NCBI RefSeq assembly: GCF_018607995.1
Contig: NZ_JABBAL010000023.1
Coordinates: 62,001-126,000 of the forward strand
Source of the DNA: Planktotalea sp.
Lineage (GTDB): Bacteria > Pseudomonadota > Alphaproteobacteria > Rhodobacterales > Rhodobacteraceae
Reading direction: 5' to 3'
DNA length: 64,000 bases
In this document: positions 9,212 through 17,671 of the stretch, piece after piece
How positions within the stretch are numbered: the stretch's first letter is position 1
Layout: every line of letters begins with the position of its first letter
Position numbers and translations under genes: made by a program
The notes under the pieces: model-generated
The model's database searches: none
The model's input: the letters and a program-made list of their open reading frames with translations, nothing else
What the model was told of the DNA's origin: nothing

Positions 9212-9624
9212 TCTGGGATCACCGCCGTGCCATCAATTTCAACCAACCATTCGGGCCGCGCCAGCGCTTGCACCACCAACCCCGTCGAGACTGGGTGCAC
9301 TCCTTTGATATATTCGCCCATCGTGCGGTAAACATCTTCGCGATGACGTACATCCGTGATGTAGACCACAACTTTGACCAAATGCTCCATGGAACCACCC
9401 GCTTCTTCAATCAACTGGCGGATGTTTTGCATAACCTTATGAGTTTGCTCAATAGGGTCATGGCTCGTGATATTCACCGCATCGTCAAGATTTTGCGGGC
9501 ATTGGCCACGAAGCCAGACAGTCTTACCGCCTTGTGTGACGACCGCTTGGCACAGGTCATTGTCCAGATTTTGCTCTGGATAGGTGTCGGAGGTATTGAA
9601 CTTACGAATGCGTGTGTGCGCCAT
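9208..9624 (-). CDS. RidA family protein (reactive imine/enamine deaminase)
   Basis: The protein is 138 residues, a normal RidA/YjgF length. It shows a family-like core: GQCPQNLDDAVN, HDPIEQTHKVMQNIRQLIEEAGGSMEHLVKV, the ITDVRHREDV strand and the C-terminal segment ARPEWLVEIDGTAVIP. In canonical RidA an Arg near the end binds the imino-acid carboxylate; the RPEWLVEID stretch here occupies that region. The family hydrolyses 2-aminoacrylate and related enamines or imines produced by PLP and flavin enzymes. That suits a cluster encoding a PLP lyase and an amine oxidase. The gene is coupled to DUF1028 through an ATGA overlap and lies 24 nt downstream of the flavin monooxygenase-like gene. Confidence 0.92.
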   Translation of the reverse strand: MAHTRIRKFNTSDTYPEQNLDNDLCQAVVTQGGKTVWLRGQCPQNLDDAVNITSHDPIEQTHKVMQNIRQLIEEAGGSMEHLVKVVVYITDVRHREDVYRTMGEYIKGVHPVSTGLVVQALARPEWLVEIDGTAVIPE

Positions 9625-9648
9625 GGAGGACCTTTTTTTAGTCTTACG

Positions 9649-10926
9649 TTAGTGATCAACGGGCGGCACAATCACGGCCTCACCATCATAGTTGGCATAT
9701 GCGCGTTGAATAGCAATCTGGTCCGCAACAAATTTCGCGTCATGCCAGACGCCCCACAAAAAGGTGGAGCCGCGTCGCGATTGCCAAGGCAGTCCAAGGA
9801 AGTAGAGGCCCGACTCTTTGGAGACACCCCGCTGATGGATTGGCGCGCCTTCTTCATCAAACGCATCGGCCTTGATCCAACTAAAATCTTGCTTGTAGCC
9901 AGTCGCCCAAATGACGGTTGTGATGCCTTCCTCCACAAAATCCAAATGACGCGTTGGCGAGGTCAGGCTTTGCGGATTTGGCCAGCGCTCACGCGCTTGC
10001 GGGTCATCGGACAGATCGAGGCCCATCTTCGTCGCATAAGCATCGGCCGCGTCGAGCATACCAAAATAATTCGCATCCCCCGCATCAACATTTTTGCGCA
10101 GATCATCGGCGAAATTCAGAACTCCGTTTTCGTAGTGTGTGCTCAACCCAAGCAGCGAAACGCCTTCGCTTGCAAGGCGGCGGAAATCCATTGTGTGACC
10201 GCCATAAGCGCCACTAACAGAGATGGTGACATGTTCCGTTTCCAGTTTTTGCGCGGCCAAGTCCCAAAGTCCCAAGACCCCAAGCCACCACACAAAGTCC
10301 CGCCCACGATAGCGCCGAGGTGGACGATCATGTGGGCCAACAGACAAGAACACTTTACGCCCTGCACGGTTCAATTCGTCCGCGATCTGCGCACCTGATG
10401 ACCCAGCCCCAACGACCAGAACTGCACCCTCTGCCAGTTGCTCAGGATTGCGATACGCTGCCGAGTGGATTTGCGACAAACCTGCCTGCTCAGGGACAAT
10501 TGGCGGAATAATCGGATGCTGGAACGCCCCCGTTGCCGAGACGATGCGCGTGGCTTCAATGGTCCCGTCCGAGGTTTCAACCTGAAACCCTGCGCGGTCT
10601 TTGAAAGGCGTGGCAGTGAAGACTTCGACACCCGTACGCACAGGGGCATTCACCATGTCCGCATAGTCCTCGATATATTTTGCGACGCGCCCTTTGCCAA
10701 CGAACGCATCAGGTGCATCGCCTTTGAACTTAAGGTTGGGAAAGCGATCGTGCCACACAGGGCCGTTGGTGACCAAAGCATCCCAGCGCGAAGTGCGCCA
10801 CGCTTCTGCGATCCGGCTTTTCTCAAGAACCAAATGCGGTACACCTTGAGCGCCCAAATGTTCGCAAAGCGCGATGCCCGCCTGCCCCGCGCCCACGATC
10901 AACGTATCTATCTTTTCAACCGACAA
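9649..10926 (-). CDS. FAD/NAD(P)-binding flavin monooxygenase-like protein
   Basis: The protein is 425 residues with two Rossmann motifs: an FAD site at the N-terminus (LIVGAGQAGIALCEHLG) and an NADPH site in the middle (VLVVGAGSSGAQIADEL). The C-terminal ATGYKQDFSWI motif is typical of class B flavin monooxygenases and their TrkA/CzcO-like relatives. The start codon is TTG at 10926, supported by a gagaggg ribosome-binding site 6-7 nt upstream. Members N-hydroxylate or S-oxygenate amines or act as Baeyer-Villiger-type oxygenases; the substrate here is unknown. It is the first gene of the RidA-DUF1028-ArgE transcription unit on this strand. The 280 bp upstream, to 11206, is AT-rich and gene-free and probably holds the promoter. 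Confidence 0.87.
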   Translation of the reverse strand: MSVEKIDTLIVGAGQAGIALCEHLGAQGVPHLVLEKSRIAEAWRTSRWDALVTNGPVWHDRFPNLKFKGDAPDAFVGKGRVAKYIEDYADMVNAPVRTGVEVFTATPFKDRAGFQVETSDGTIEATRIVSATGAFQHPIIPPIVPEQAGLSQIHSAAYRNPEQLAEGAVLVVGAGSSGAQIADELNRAGRKVFLSVGPHDRPPRRYRGRDFVWWLGVLGLWDLAAQKLETEHVTISVSGAYGGHTMDFRRLASEGVSLLGLSTHYENGVLNFADDLRKNVDAGDANYFGMLDAADAYATKMGLDLSDDPQARERWPNPQSLTSPTRHLDFVEEGITTVIWATGYKQDFSWIKADAFDEEGAPIHQRGVSKESGLYFLGLPWQSRRGSTFLWGVWHDAKFVADQIAIQRAYANYDGEAVIVPPVDH

Positions 10927-11206
10927 ACTGTTCCCTCTCGTCGCGCCTTATAAGCGCAAGTGTTTTGCAAGCGGCTTTTTGCAATTTGCATTAAATCAGA
11001 AAAAGGCCGTTTGCATTAGCCCTAATTAAGCCAAGCCTGATACGCATGAAAGGAGGCTACGGATTTGCTATATCCGTTTCGGGAAGAAGAATTGAATACT
11101 AGAAAGTAAAACCTACAATGACATAAGATAAATCACCTATTATTAAAGCTATTCTTTATAATATACCACGGGCAGCCAAATTTCATTCAGAGAGCTCGCA
11201 GCGCGC

Positions 11207-11377
11207 ATGACGTCCAATTCCTTAAAGGTCATCATTGAAAGTAACAAAGACGCGCAAAGCGTTTTTGAAGTGCCCGCATATGACAATCAAACCGTTCTAG
11301 ACGTGGTCTCCTGGGTCCAACAAAACGTTGATCCAACGCTCAGCTATCGTTTGGCCTGCCGCGTTGGCATTCGGTAA
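11207..11377 (+). pseudogene. N-terminal fragment of an SdhB-like [2Fe-2S] iron-sulfur protein
   Basis: A 56-codon reading frame from the ATG at 11207 encodes a ferredoxin-like N-terminal domain: LKVIIESNKDAQSVFEVPA, QTVLDVVSWVQQNVDPTLSY and RLACRVGIR, then TAA. In succinate dehydrogenase/fumarate reductase iron-sulfur subunits this is followed by the rest of the [2Fe-2S] cysteine loop, starting RVGMCGSCAM. Here homology stops after the first cluster cysteine and the next bases belong to a fumarase gene in another frame. A deletion has therefore joined two genes. It is too short to bind the usual clusters and is called a pseudogene fragment. Confidence 0.75.
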
Positions 11378-11380
11378 ACG

Positions 11381-11792
11381 CGGCCTTGCGTGTCAACCTG
11401 CAATCATCGGGATTGGACTGGGCGGCTCGAAGGATATCTGCATGAACCTTGGCAAACGCGCGTCCACTTTGCGTATTGTTGGATCGCAAAATGCCGACCC
11501 GGAAATCGCCAAAATGGAGGCGGAGTTCAAAGAGCTCGGCAACTCTATCGGCATGGGCGCTATGGGGTTTGTCGGCAATAACATGGTGATCGATTGCAAC
11601 ATCGAGGTTGGCTATTGCCACACGGGCGGGATGCCCATGTCAGTGCACACGTTCTGCCTTAGTTCACGCCGCGCCGTTGCGCGCATTCATGCCGATGGAC
11701 GGGTAGAGCACCGCACAGATCCTAATTGGTTCAGACCGTACCAGCGCCGCGAAACCGTCGATTTGGATCCTATGCAAGAGGCCGCAGAATGA
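11381..11792 (+). pseudogene. C-terminal part of class I fumarase / L-tartrate dehydratase alpha subunit
   Basis: Starting near 11381 the frame encodes PAIIGIGLGGSKDICMNLGK, GNSIGMGAMGFVGNNMV, CNIEVGYCHTGGMPMSVHTF, SSRRAVARIHADGRVEHRTDP and NWFRPYQRRETVD. These are consecutive family landmarks of the alpha (N-terminal) domain of iron-sulfur class I fumarases. The first half of the domain is missing and is replaced by the iron-sulfur gene fragment at 11207-11377, which is in a different frame. The 3' end is intact and overlaps the beta-subunit ATG by 4 nt (ATGA), which preserves the original two-subunit operon. The product would have been part of a [4Fe-4S] hydratase of fumarate or tartrate. 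The truncation removes about half the alpha subunit, so it is non-functional. Confidence 0.8.
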
Positions 11793-12451
11793 GCATTTGC
11801 GAAGTCCGTCTCTCCACCACACCAACGCAAGAGGCGATCAATAAGCTGCGTCTCGGCGATATTGTCTACCTCGGCGGGCTATTGTACACTGCTCGCGAAG
11901 GCGTCTAAACGCGTGCGCTTGAGGACAAGGTCAACATGCCGATGGAATTGCTGCCCCAATCAGCCGCAAATTTCCATTGCTCCCCCGGCGAGCGGATCAA
12001 TGAGGATGGGACTTTTGACATGGGTGCGGTCACTGCAATGGCCTCGTTTAGAATTGCCAAATGGTTGCCGGAATGGATGGCGAAGACCGGCGCGAAGCTG
12101 ATTGTTGGCAAGGTCGGTATGACCTCGAAAGACTATGAGGACTACTTAGTGCCAAATGGTGCGATCTAACTCTCAACTGTTGGCTACGGCACTGGCGCTT
12201 TGCTCGGGCGCTGCGTTGAAAGCGTGGAAGCGGTGCATTGGAATGAAGAGCTTGGCATCGCACAAGCCATGTAGGTCTTGAAGTGCCACAATATAGGGCC
12301 GTTTATCGTCGCCGCTGATATGAACGGAGATTGCTTGTTTAAACGCGAAAACGCTAAGATCGCTGAGAATGTTGCGCGCATCTGCGACAGCGATCAAAGT
12401 GCGAAGCAAGCGGATGGTCATAGTCTCAACACGTTTTCAACGGAGTTCTGA
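11789..12451 (+). pseudogene. Class I fumarase / L-tartrate dehydratase beta subunit with three in-frame stops
   Basis: The frame from ATG 11789 to TGA 12449-12451 is 220 codons without any frameshift. It carries the beta-domain signatures LRLGDIVYLGGLLYTARE, SAANFHCSPGERINEDGTFD, TGAKLIVGKVGM, STVGYGTGALLGRCVESV, AVHWNEELGIAQAM and GPFIVAADMNGDCLFK. It is interrupted by TAA at 11906-11908, TAA at 12167-12169 and TAG at 12272-12274. The two TAA codons stand where homologues, as I recall them, usually have Tyr (REGVY, GAIYL). The TAG stands where they have Trp (QAMW), so single base changes would explain all three. The gene is dead, but the order and spacing of the coding sequence are well preserved. 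Confidence 0.82.
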
Positions 12452-12509
12452 ACACGGTGCCCAGCTTAGCTCGCTTGACACGTAGCGCAACCTTCCTCTT
12501 TCACGCTAC

Positions 12510-12938
12510 TTAAGAAATATACTCTTCAATAATGCGGCGCATATCACCAGGTGGTGGCATTTTTCGAAATTCGTCCGCTTGGATAAAGACGCTCACCGTG
12601 CGGGTTGAGAAACACAGCTTGCCATCCTGATCCCCATCAACGCGAAACGCGATGGACGTCTCTCCCAACTTCACCGGCCAAACATGACAAATCAACCGAT
12701 GGCGTGGCGTAACAGGCGAGACAAAATCCATCTCAAGGCGCACAAAAGGCGTGTTCACATTGCGATCAAACTCCATCTGGAACCAACCGTCACCGTCAAA
12801 TTTATCTTCCCACCACGCATTGATCGCCTCTAATGCGAACCAAGGCAAACGCCCCGTATATGCAATCTTGGCGGGATCGCAGTCACCCCATCCAATGCGC
12901 ACAGAATGCTCAAAGGTATTAGCAGGACGGTGTTCCAT
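12510..12938 (-). CDS. Acyl-CoA thioesterase (hotdog fold, 4-hydroxybenzoyl-CoA thioesterase type)
   Basis: The protein is 142 residues from the ATG at 12938; a GTG at 12953 would add five residues. It has the hotdog active-site motif VRIGWGDCDPAKIAYTGRLPWFALEAINAWWE, with the catalytic Asp of the 4-hydroxybenzoyl-CoA thioesterase family in the DCDPA segment. The beta-sheet segments ETSIAFRVDG and TRTVSVFIQADEF follow. The enzyme hydrolyses an acyl- or aroyl-CoA in the cytoplasm. It sits 20 nt downstream of the SDR dehydrogenase gene and is probably co-transcribed, suggesting both act on a CoA-linked intermediate (inference). It is intact although decayed genes lie on both sides of the pair. 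Confidence 0.88.
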   Translation of the reverse strand: MEHRPANTFEHSVRIGWGDCDPAKIAYTGRLPWFALEAINAWWEDKFDGDGWFQMEFDRNVNTPFVRLEMDFVSPVTPRHRLICHVWPVKLGETSIAFRVDGDQDGKLCFSTRTVSVFIQADEFRKMPPPGDMRRIIEEYIS

Positions 12939-12958
12939 AATCGTCGGTCTCACTTTTC

Positions 12959-13723
12959 TTATTTCGGCGGTAAGCGCACAGCACCGTCCAAGCGGATCAC
13001 CGTACCATTCAGGTAAGCATTGCGCGCGATATCAGCCACAAGATTCGCATATTCCTCGGGTTGGCCTAACCGGTGCGGGAAAGGAATGTTCGCAACAATG
13101 CCCTCGACCGTTTCAGGCGGCAGCCCTTCCATCATCGGCGTGTGAAAAAGCCCTGGCGCAATCGTCATGACACGCACGCCTATCTTAGCAAACTCACGCG
13201 CCGCAGGCAAAGCCATCGAAGCGATTGCCCCCTTCGAAGCAGCATAGGCGGATTGACCGATCTGCCCGTCCTCGTAGGCGGCAGATGCTGTGTTGATGAT
13301 CACGCCACGCTCGCCAGTCTCAAGCGATGGCAGATCCATCATCGCTTGCGCTGCATAGGTCATCACGTTGTAAGTGCCAAATAGATTGACCTCGATCACT
13401 TGTCGAAAAAGCGGTGTCGAGACCTTGCCTTCGCGTCCAACAATCCGCCCAGCGATACCGATGCCAGCGCAGTTCACCACGATACGCGGCGCTTGGCCAA
13501 AATGCGCCATCGCAGATGTGACACCTGCAGCAACAGCCTCTTCTTCGGTAATGTCGCACTGTTGCGAATACCCGCCGATTTCCGCCGCGATCTGCGCTGC
13601 GCGTTCGCCGTCGCGATCCAAGATAGCAACATCCGCACCAAGCGAAGCCAGATGGCGTGCCGTTGCTTCACCAAGCCCACTGGCACCACCTGAGACGAGG
13701 GCAACCTGTCCTTCAATATCCAT
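12959..13723 (-). CDS. SDR family dehydrogenase, 3-hydroxyacyl-CoA dehydrogenase (HSD17B10-like)
   Basis: The protein is 254 residues, typical of classical short-chain dehydrogenases. It shows the cofactor motif VSGGASGLGEATARHLAS, NCAGIGIAG, the catalytic Ser in GVIINTASAAYEDGQIGQ, the YxxxK pair in YAASKGAIASM, and IAPGLFHTPMMEGLP. The last segment and the overall pattern resemble type II 3-hydroxyacyl-CoA dehydrogenases. A strong gagga ribosome-binding site lies 8 nt before the ATG at 13723. It is followed after 20 nt by a thioesterase gene. NAD-dependent oxidation of a beta-hydroxyacyl-CoA is the likely reaction; chain length and pathway are not evident. Confidence 0.9.
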   Translation of the reverse strand: MDIEGQVALVSGGASGLGEATARHLASLGADVAILDRDGERAAQIAAEIGGYSQQCDITEEEAVAAGVTSAMAHFGQAPRIVVNCAGIGIAGRIVGREGKVSTPLFRQVIEVNLFGTYNVMTYAAQAMMDLPSLETGERGVIINTASAAYEDGQIGQSAYAASKGAIASMALPAAREFAKIGVRVMTIAPGLFHTPMMEGLPPETVEGIVANIPFPHRLGQPEEYANLVADIARNAYLNGTVIRLDGAVRLPPK

Positions 13724-13750
13724 CGCTAAAGCTCCTCTTTCATGTTTCGT

Positions 13751-14754
13751 CTATATGGGCAGAAATATCAGTGCGATGATCGGGAAGAAGACCAGCAAGA
13801 CCACACGCACCGAAGCAGAGCACACAAAATACAAAACCGCTTAATAAGTGTCGACCATCGGTCTTCTTGCGATCCATCGCCTTGATCACGAACAGGTTCA
13901 TGCCGACAGGTGGCGTAATAAGGCCGACTTCAACAACGATCAACACAAGAATGCCGAACCATATCGCAGTCCGCTCAATGTTGACACGATTGAGGGCACC
14001 CTCAGAAACACCCCGCAGCTTGATCTCGCTGGTCATTTCCCGGCTCAACTCTTGGCCATTGGCTGGCATCGCTTGCGCCTCACTTAGCAACACCGCAGGG
14101 ATTTCCCTTCCGCCTGCAATCATCCCATCCAAACGCGCGGATTGCAGATCAACCATGCTGACAAGGTTGAAATCAAGCTCCTACATGATGGGCCAAAAGA
14201 TCGGGAATAAATGCCGCAAGGAAAAATTTGGCAATGTTTTGCTCTGTCAGGATCGCATAGATTACCAATACGATTGAGGACGGGATCAGAATGCCAAGCG
14301 TACCCTTCCCCACAAGGGTGGCTGTCGAGAAGCCACCCGAATAGCCATATCTGCGCAGCTCGGTCAAAGCGACTCTATTCATCGTGGCGGCTGTGGCTAG
14401 TGAAGACCCACAGATCGCCCCGGAGCCCGCGCAAGCCCCGACTGCTGCCATCACAACACCGCCCTTTCGATGCCCAAGGAAACTTTCAGCGGCTTTGAAC
14501 AACGCTTGGCTCATCCCACCAAGGGCCGTAAAAGCGCCCATCAACAAGAACATCGGAATGATTGAGAGCGAGTAGCTCAAGAAGGTCGTGAAGGTTTCAG
14601 ACTTGAGCCGCGCAAACGCCAATGTCGTGTCACCAGACACGATTGTGAGGCCCACAAGACCCGCCAAAAACATTGCCAATCCGATAGGAACCCACAAGAA
14701 AATCAGGAACAGCAGCGCAGGAAACGACAGCAAACCGATGGTGATATTACTCAC
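13751..14754 (-). pseudogene. TRAP transporter large permease (DctM) relic
   Basis: From a GTG at 14754, preceded by ggagg, the frame encodes the N-terminal half of a DctM permease. The landmarks are VSNITIGLLSFPALLFLIF, PMFLLMGAFTALGGMSQALF, ACAGSGAICGSSLATAATM and GKGTLGILIPSSIVLVIYAI. It breaks down after LAAFIPDLLA near 14190. The next ~130 bp look foreign. C-terminal DctM homology resumes around 14000 with IWFGILVLIVVEVGLITPPV and NLFVIKAMDRKK. It then shifts frame again and ends with ...LYFVCSASVRVVLLVFFPII before TAG 13751-13753. About a third of the 430-residue family length is missing. No DctP or DctQ gene is nearby. The relic abuts the intact SDR gene. Confidence 0.82.
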
Positions 14755-14916
14755 TGGACCTCCTCCGTCTCGACTGGCAGCACGATTTGTTGGAGAATAG
14801 GCCCGATTCATTTGTAACGCGCCCAAATGCCTGTTGACTCGGGCGTGCTGCGTTGTAGAAGGCGATAATCAAAGGATTTCCGAATGCCAAATGGTGTTCG
14901 AAGCAGGAGATGACCC

Positions 14917-15084
14917 ATGGCGAAGCCAACCACGATCAAGATCCGCCTGAACTCGACCGCGGGTACAGGCCACTTCTATGTCACAAAGAAAAATGCACGT
15001 ACAATGACTGAGAAAATGGTGATTCGTAAGTACGACCCAGTTGTGCGCAAGCATGTTGAGTATAAGGAAGGCAAAATCAAGTAA
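14917..15084 (+). CDS. rpmG: 50S ribosomal protein L33
   Basis: The 55-residue reading frame starts [18 protein letters not shown] and ends VEYKEGKIK. It matches the L33 pattern of a short basic protein with [10 protein letters not shown] and [17 protein letters not shown]. The variant lacks the CxxC zinc pair, which is usual for many proteobacterial L33 proteins. A ribosome-binding site (caggag) precedes the ATG at 14917. The gene stands alone on the plus strand between a TRAP relic and a regulator relic and is followed at once by a hairpin terminator. It is an essential-type housekeeping gene in a neighbourhood full of dead genes. Confidence 0.95.
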   Translation: MAKPTTIKIRLNSTAGTGHFYVTKKNARTMTEKMVIRKYDPVVRKHVEYKEGKIK

Positions 15085-15114
15085 GCTTGATTTTGGTTTC
15101 GACGCTCTAGAACG

Positions 15115-15138
15115 CCGCTCCTTCGGGGGCGGTTTTTT
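15115..15138 (+). terminator. Rho-independent terminator of rpmG
   Basis: Thirty bases after the rpmG stop, a 7-bp stem (ccgctcc / ggggcgg, with one G-T pair) closes a ttcg tetraloop and is followed by six T residues. This is a classical intrinsic terminator in the rpmG direction. Confidence 0.88.
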
Positions 15139-15168
15139 CGTGTTGGGGGCAGCTTATCGCGTTTAGAG

Positions 15169-15813
15169 TCATTCGGAAAAGCCCCTGATCCAGTCCTGAC
15201 GTAATCGATCCTCTTCACCTGTGAACTGTTCGGGCAAAAGGTGATAAGTACATATGCGATATGATCTTAAGTATATGAAATAATTATTAAATTAATACTA
15301 TTCCGCAAGAACGATCGTGTCTTAATGATAGGCAATTGCGACGGGCAAGATCGTGCGTGCGCTCTCAACTTCTTCTGCATTCTTATAGGTTATATTAATT
15401 TTCTGCTCTTCGCGAATGGCTTTGCGCACATCGGACAGATCGATGCTGGGTGGTTCCGGCGTGCCCCAGCTTGAAGCAAACAGCATGTTGCTGAGCGGGG
15501 TGGCATCGGCCAGCTTCTGGGCCGCACGCTTGAGGCCTTTATCACCAGTGAGCATGATCATGGCGAGATCAACAGTAATCGCCTCCGCTTCTTCAACGTC
15601 AAAATTAATCGGCGGTAGATCAAAGCCAGCGCGCATAACGTATCCAACGCCCACTGCGCCCTCAATCAGGACGCGCGGGGCCTGAAGCACAGCGATGTCG
15701 AGATAGACGGTGCGTTGGTCACCTCCAAACTGTTGGCAATGCTTTGCGCGGTGCAGGGCGCGCGCAGTGCGCAGCAGTTGAATAATTGCAAACATCCGAA
15801 CGGAGCTGCCCAT
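15169..15813 (-). pseudogene. YafY/DeoR-type HTH-WYL transcriptional regulator, decayed
   Basis: From ATG 15813 the frame gives FAIIQLLRTARA, then the winged-helix stretch TAQSIANSLEVT appears in another frame, then the original frame resumes with QRTVYLDIAVLQAPRVLIEG and GVGYVMRAGFDLPP. The two frame changes sit at a GC-dinucleotide run and an A-run, consistent with small deletions. The frame continues with SSWGTPEPPSIDLSDVRKAI and TILPVAIAYH, then TAA at 15324-15322. WYL-domain tail homology reappears as QFTGEEDRLRQDWIRGFSE and ends at TGA 15171-15169, with the region between deleted or scrambled. The gene is divergent from the PEP-mutase-like and PNPOx-like pseudogenes, which it presumably once controlled (inference). 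Confidence 0.78.
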
Positions 15814-15936
15814 AATCCTGTGTCTCTTTGGTAAAGAGTGTCGCGCGCTATTTCTAAGCCTGCTGACAGATACATGTCAGCAGCTCCGTGCTATACAATC
15901 ATGACGTTATCTCAATCATGTCAAGAACAGCCCCCT

Positions 15937-16722
15937 ATGCCACAGTCGTTTCAAGATCTTCACGCACGGGGCAACCCGTTCAATTTGGCCAACGCTTGGG
16001 ACATTGTAACTGCGCGATTGTTTGCTGGGCTTGGCGCGCATGCTTTTTCATTAGGGCGGTCTAATCTGGGAAACCTTACGAGGGATGAGGCCCTGGCCCA
16101 TGCACAAGATATCGTGTCTGCTACGTCCTTGCCCGTATCCGGTGATTTCGAGAACGGCTTTGGCGACGCGCCCCATGTGGTGGAAGAAACTGTAACGCTT
16201 GCCACTGAGATTGGCTTGGCCGGGATTTCTGTTGAAGACATGTCGCTGCCCAACACCTAGTCTTACCTGTTCGAGTTGGCGGTTGAGCGGATCAAAGCGG
16301 CGCGCGCACGGGCCAAATCGTTGACCGATGACGTCGTTCTCGTTGCGCCCGCGGATGGGTTCATGCATAGATTTTATGATCTTGAGGAATCAATCAAGCG
16401 TATTCAGGCGTTTGAGGCGACAGGCGCGGATTGCGTTTATGTCACGTATTTGAACAGCCTAAAGAACGTTTAACAGGTCTGTAACAACGTGTCTGTCCCT
16501 GTGAATGTGGGCATCAGCCCCGTCACAAATCTCTCTATGGAGGAGTTCCCGAGTGCGGGTGCCCCGCGGATTTCTCTAGGCATGGCAATGGCAACGGCGG
16601 CGAGTTCCACGTTACACGCGATATCGGCCAGCATGTTTGGGAAGGGCGATTTTTCAGGGATTAATAAGAGCCTCTCTTACCAAGTGATTGATGACTGTGT
16701 GCGCAAAAGGCGCGCGATCTAA
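15937..16722 (+). pseudogene. Isocitrate lyase/PEP mutase family protein with two in-frame stops
   Basis: The 261-codon frame from ATG 15937 to TAA 16720-16722 contains NPFNLANAWDIVTARLFAGL, the active-site segment SLPVSGDFENGFGD, AGISVEDMSLP, FELAVERIKAARA, LVAPADGFM, EATGADCVYV, SVPVNVG and RISLGMAMA. These are the ordered landmarks of the PEP mutase/isocitrate lyase superfamily. It is interrupted by TAG at 16258-16260 and TAA at 16471-16473 with no change of frame. Family enzymes make or break C-C or C-P bonds next to a carboxylate. Known active members carry an Arg-Ala-Asp segment where this copy has APADG, which may be a further lesion. Its stop overlaps the start of the next gene (TAATG). 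Confidence 0.82.
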
Positions 16723-17273
16723 TGGGGATAAAGACAGGCAAGCTCAACACATCGTTCCGTGCATTCATTGAAAAGCAGGTGATGTTCTTCGTCGCTACTG
16801 CAGGGCCCGACGGGCGCGTTAATGCTTGCTCTAAAGGGATGGTTTACCTGCGTGTTATTTCAGATCAGAAGATTGTCTGGCTGAGCTTGACAGGCAACGG
16901 AAATGAAACCGCGGCGAATTTGCGTCAAGACCCGCGTATGACGTTGATGTTTAACGCTTTTAAGGTCGACCCTCTTATCCTGCGCACCTATGGGGTAGCC
17001 AAGGTCATCCATCCACGCGATGCGGAATTGGACGAGCATTACGCGCTGTTTCCGGATTTCGCAGGGGCGGGCAACATTTTAGTGCTTGATATCGATCTGG
17101 TTGCGACCTCTCGTGGCAGTAGTGTGCCTGAGACGTCTTTGGTGCGCTCTCGGGGATAGATCGATTTAGGGCCTTGGTATGATGACATGGGCCCATAAAA
17201 GGTGACAGCGTTCTGGGAAAAAAAGAATCTTGTCAGCTTGGATGATCGACCAACGGGTATTTTCGAGGACTGA
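16722..17273 (+). pseudogene. Pyridoxamine 5'-phosphate oxidase-like flavin-binding protein with two in-frame stops
   Basis: From ATG 16722 to TGA 17271-17273 there are 183 codons, the expected length of this PNPOx-like subfamily. Recognisable segments are FRAFIEKQVMFFVATAGPDG, LRVISDQKIVWLSLTGNGNE, DPRMTLMFNAF and LILRTYGVAKVIHPRD. After TAG 17157-17159 the same frame continues IDLGPWYDDMGP, then TAA 17196-17198, then KVTAFWEKKNLVSLDDRPTG and the end. So both stops are in frame and no indel is needed. Glu codons (GAG, GAA) one base away would restore plausible sequence. The ATG overlaps the stop of the PEP-mutase-like gene. Reading only the first 145 codons as a complete gene would be a mis-annotation. 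Confidence 0.82.
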
Positions 17274-17671
17274 AAGCGGAACGCATAATAACCGCGATTA
17301 CGGCGCAGTTTGCCCTTCGATTTCAGGGACAGGTGTCTAGCGAGTCACATTTTGCAGACGGCATTTTTTGTAGAACGCATTGCCACCCATGGTCAGAACA
17401 TATTGGATGTTGTTGAAATTGGACTTGTACAACGCGGCGTGAAAGAACTTGGATGTGCTGAGTTAGGGATGCCGCTCACCCTAATAGGCAGCGCGCGCGT
17501 TCCTGTTAATAATATTTTCATTCGATGCCCTTTCGAGCAAACATTTGAGAAATACCAAACGCGATGCATTTAGGGTGTTTGCGAAGCGTCAACTTGGCAA
17601 GTCTGGAATTCCTGAAGGGTGATTTTTGCTAATTGGATCAAAGATTATGATACAAGCCCGAGGACCGGCAG
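17274..17671. other. Gene-free stretch
   Basis: I see no recognisable gene here. An 87-codon open frame (17310-17573, plus) shows no family motif and has no ribosome-binding site. It may be an eroded coding relic like its neighbours, but I cannot name it. Confidence 0.5.

Noticed and set aside
3013-17273. A non-standard genetic code in which TAA and TAG are sense codons.
   Set aside because: Intact genes in the same window end normally with TAG (first Rieske gene, HlyD-type adaptor gene) and TAA (second Rieske gene, rpmG, urtD), without homology beyond the stop.
17310-17573. An 87-codon plus-strand frame as a relic of an AraC-type regulator.
   Set aside because: A few residues hinted at it in different frames, but no continuous match could be followed.
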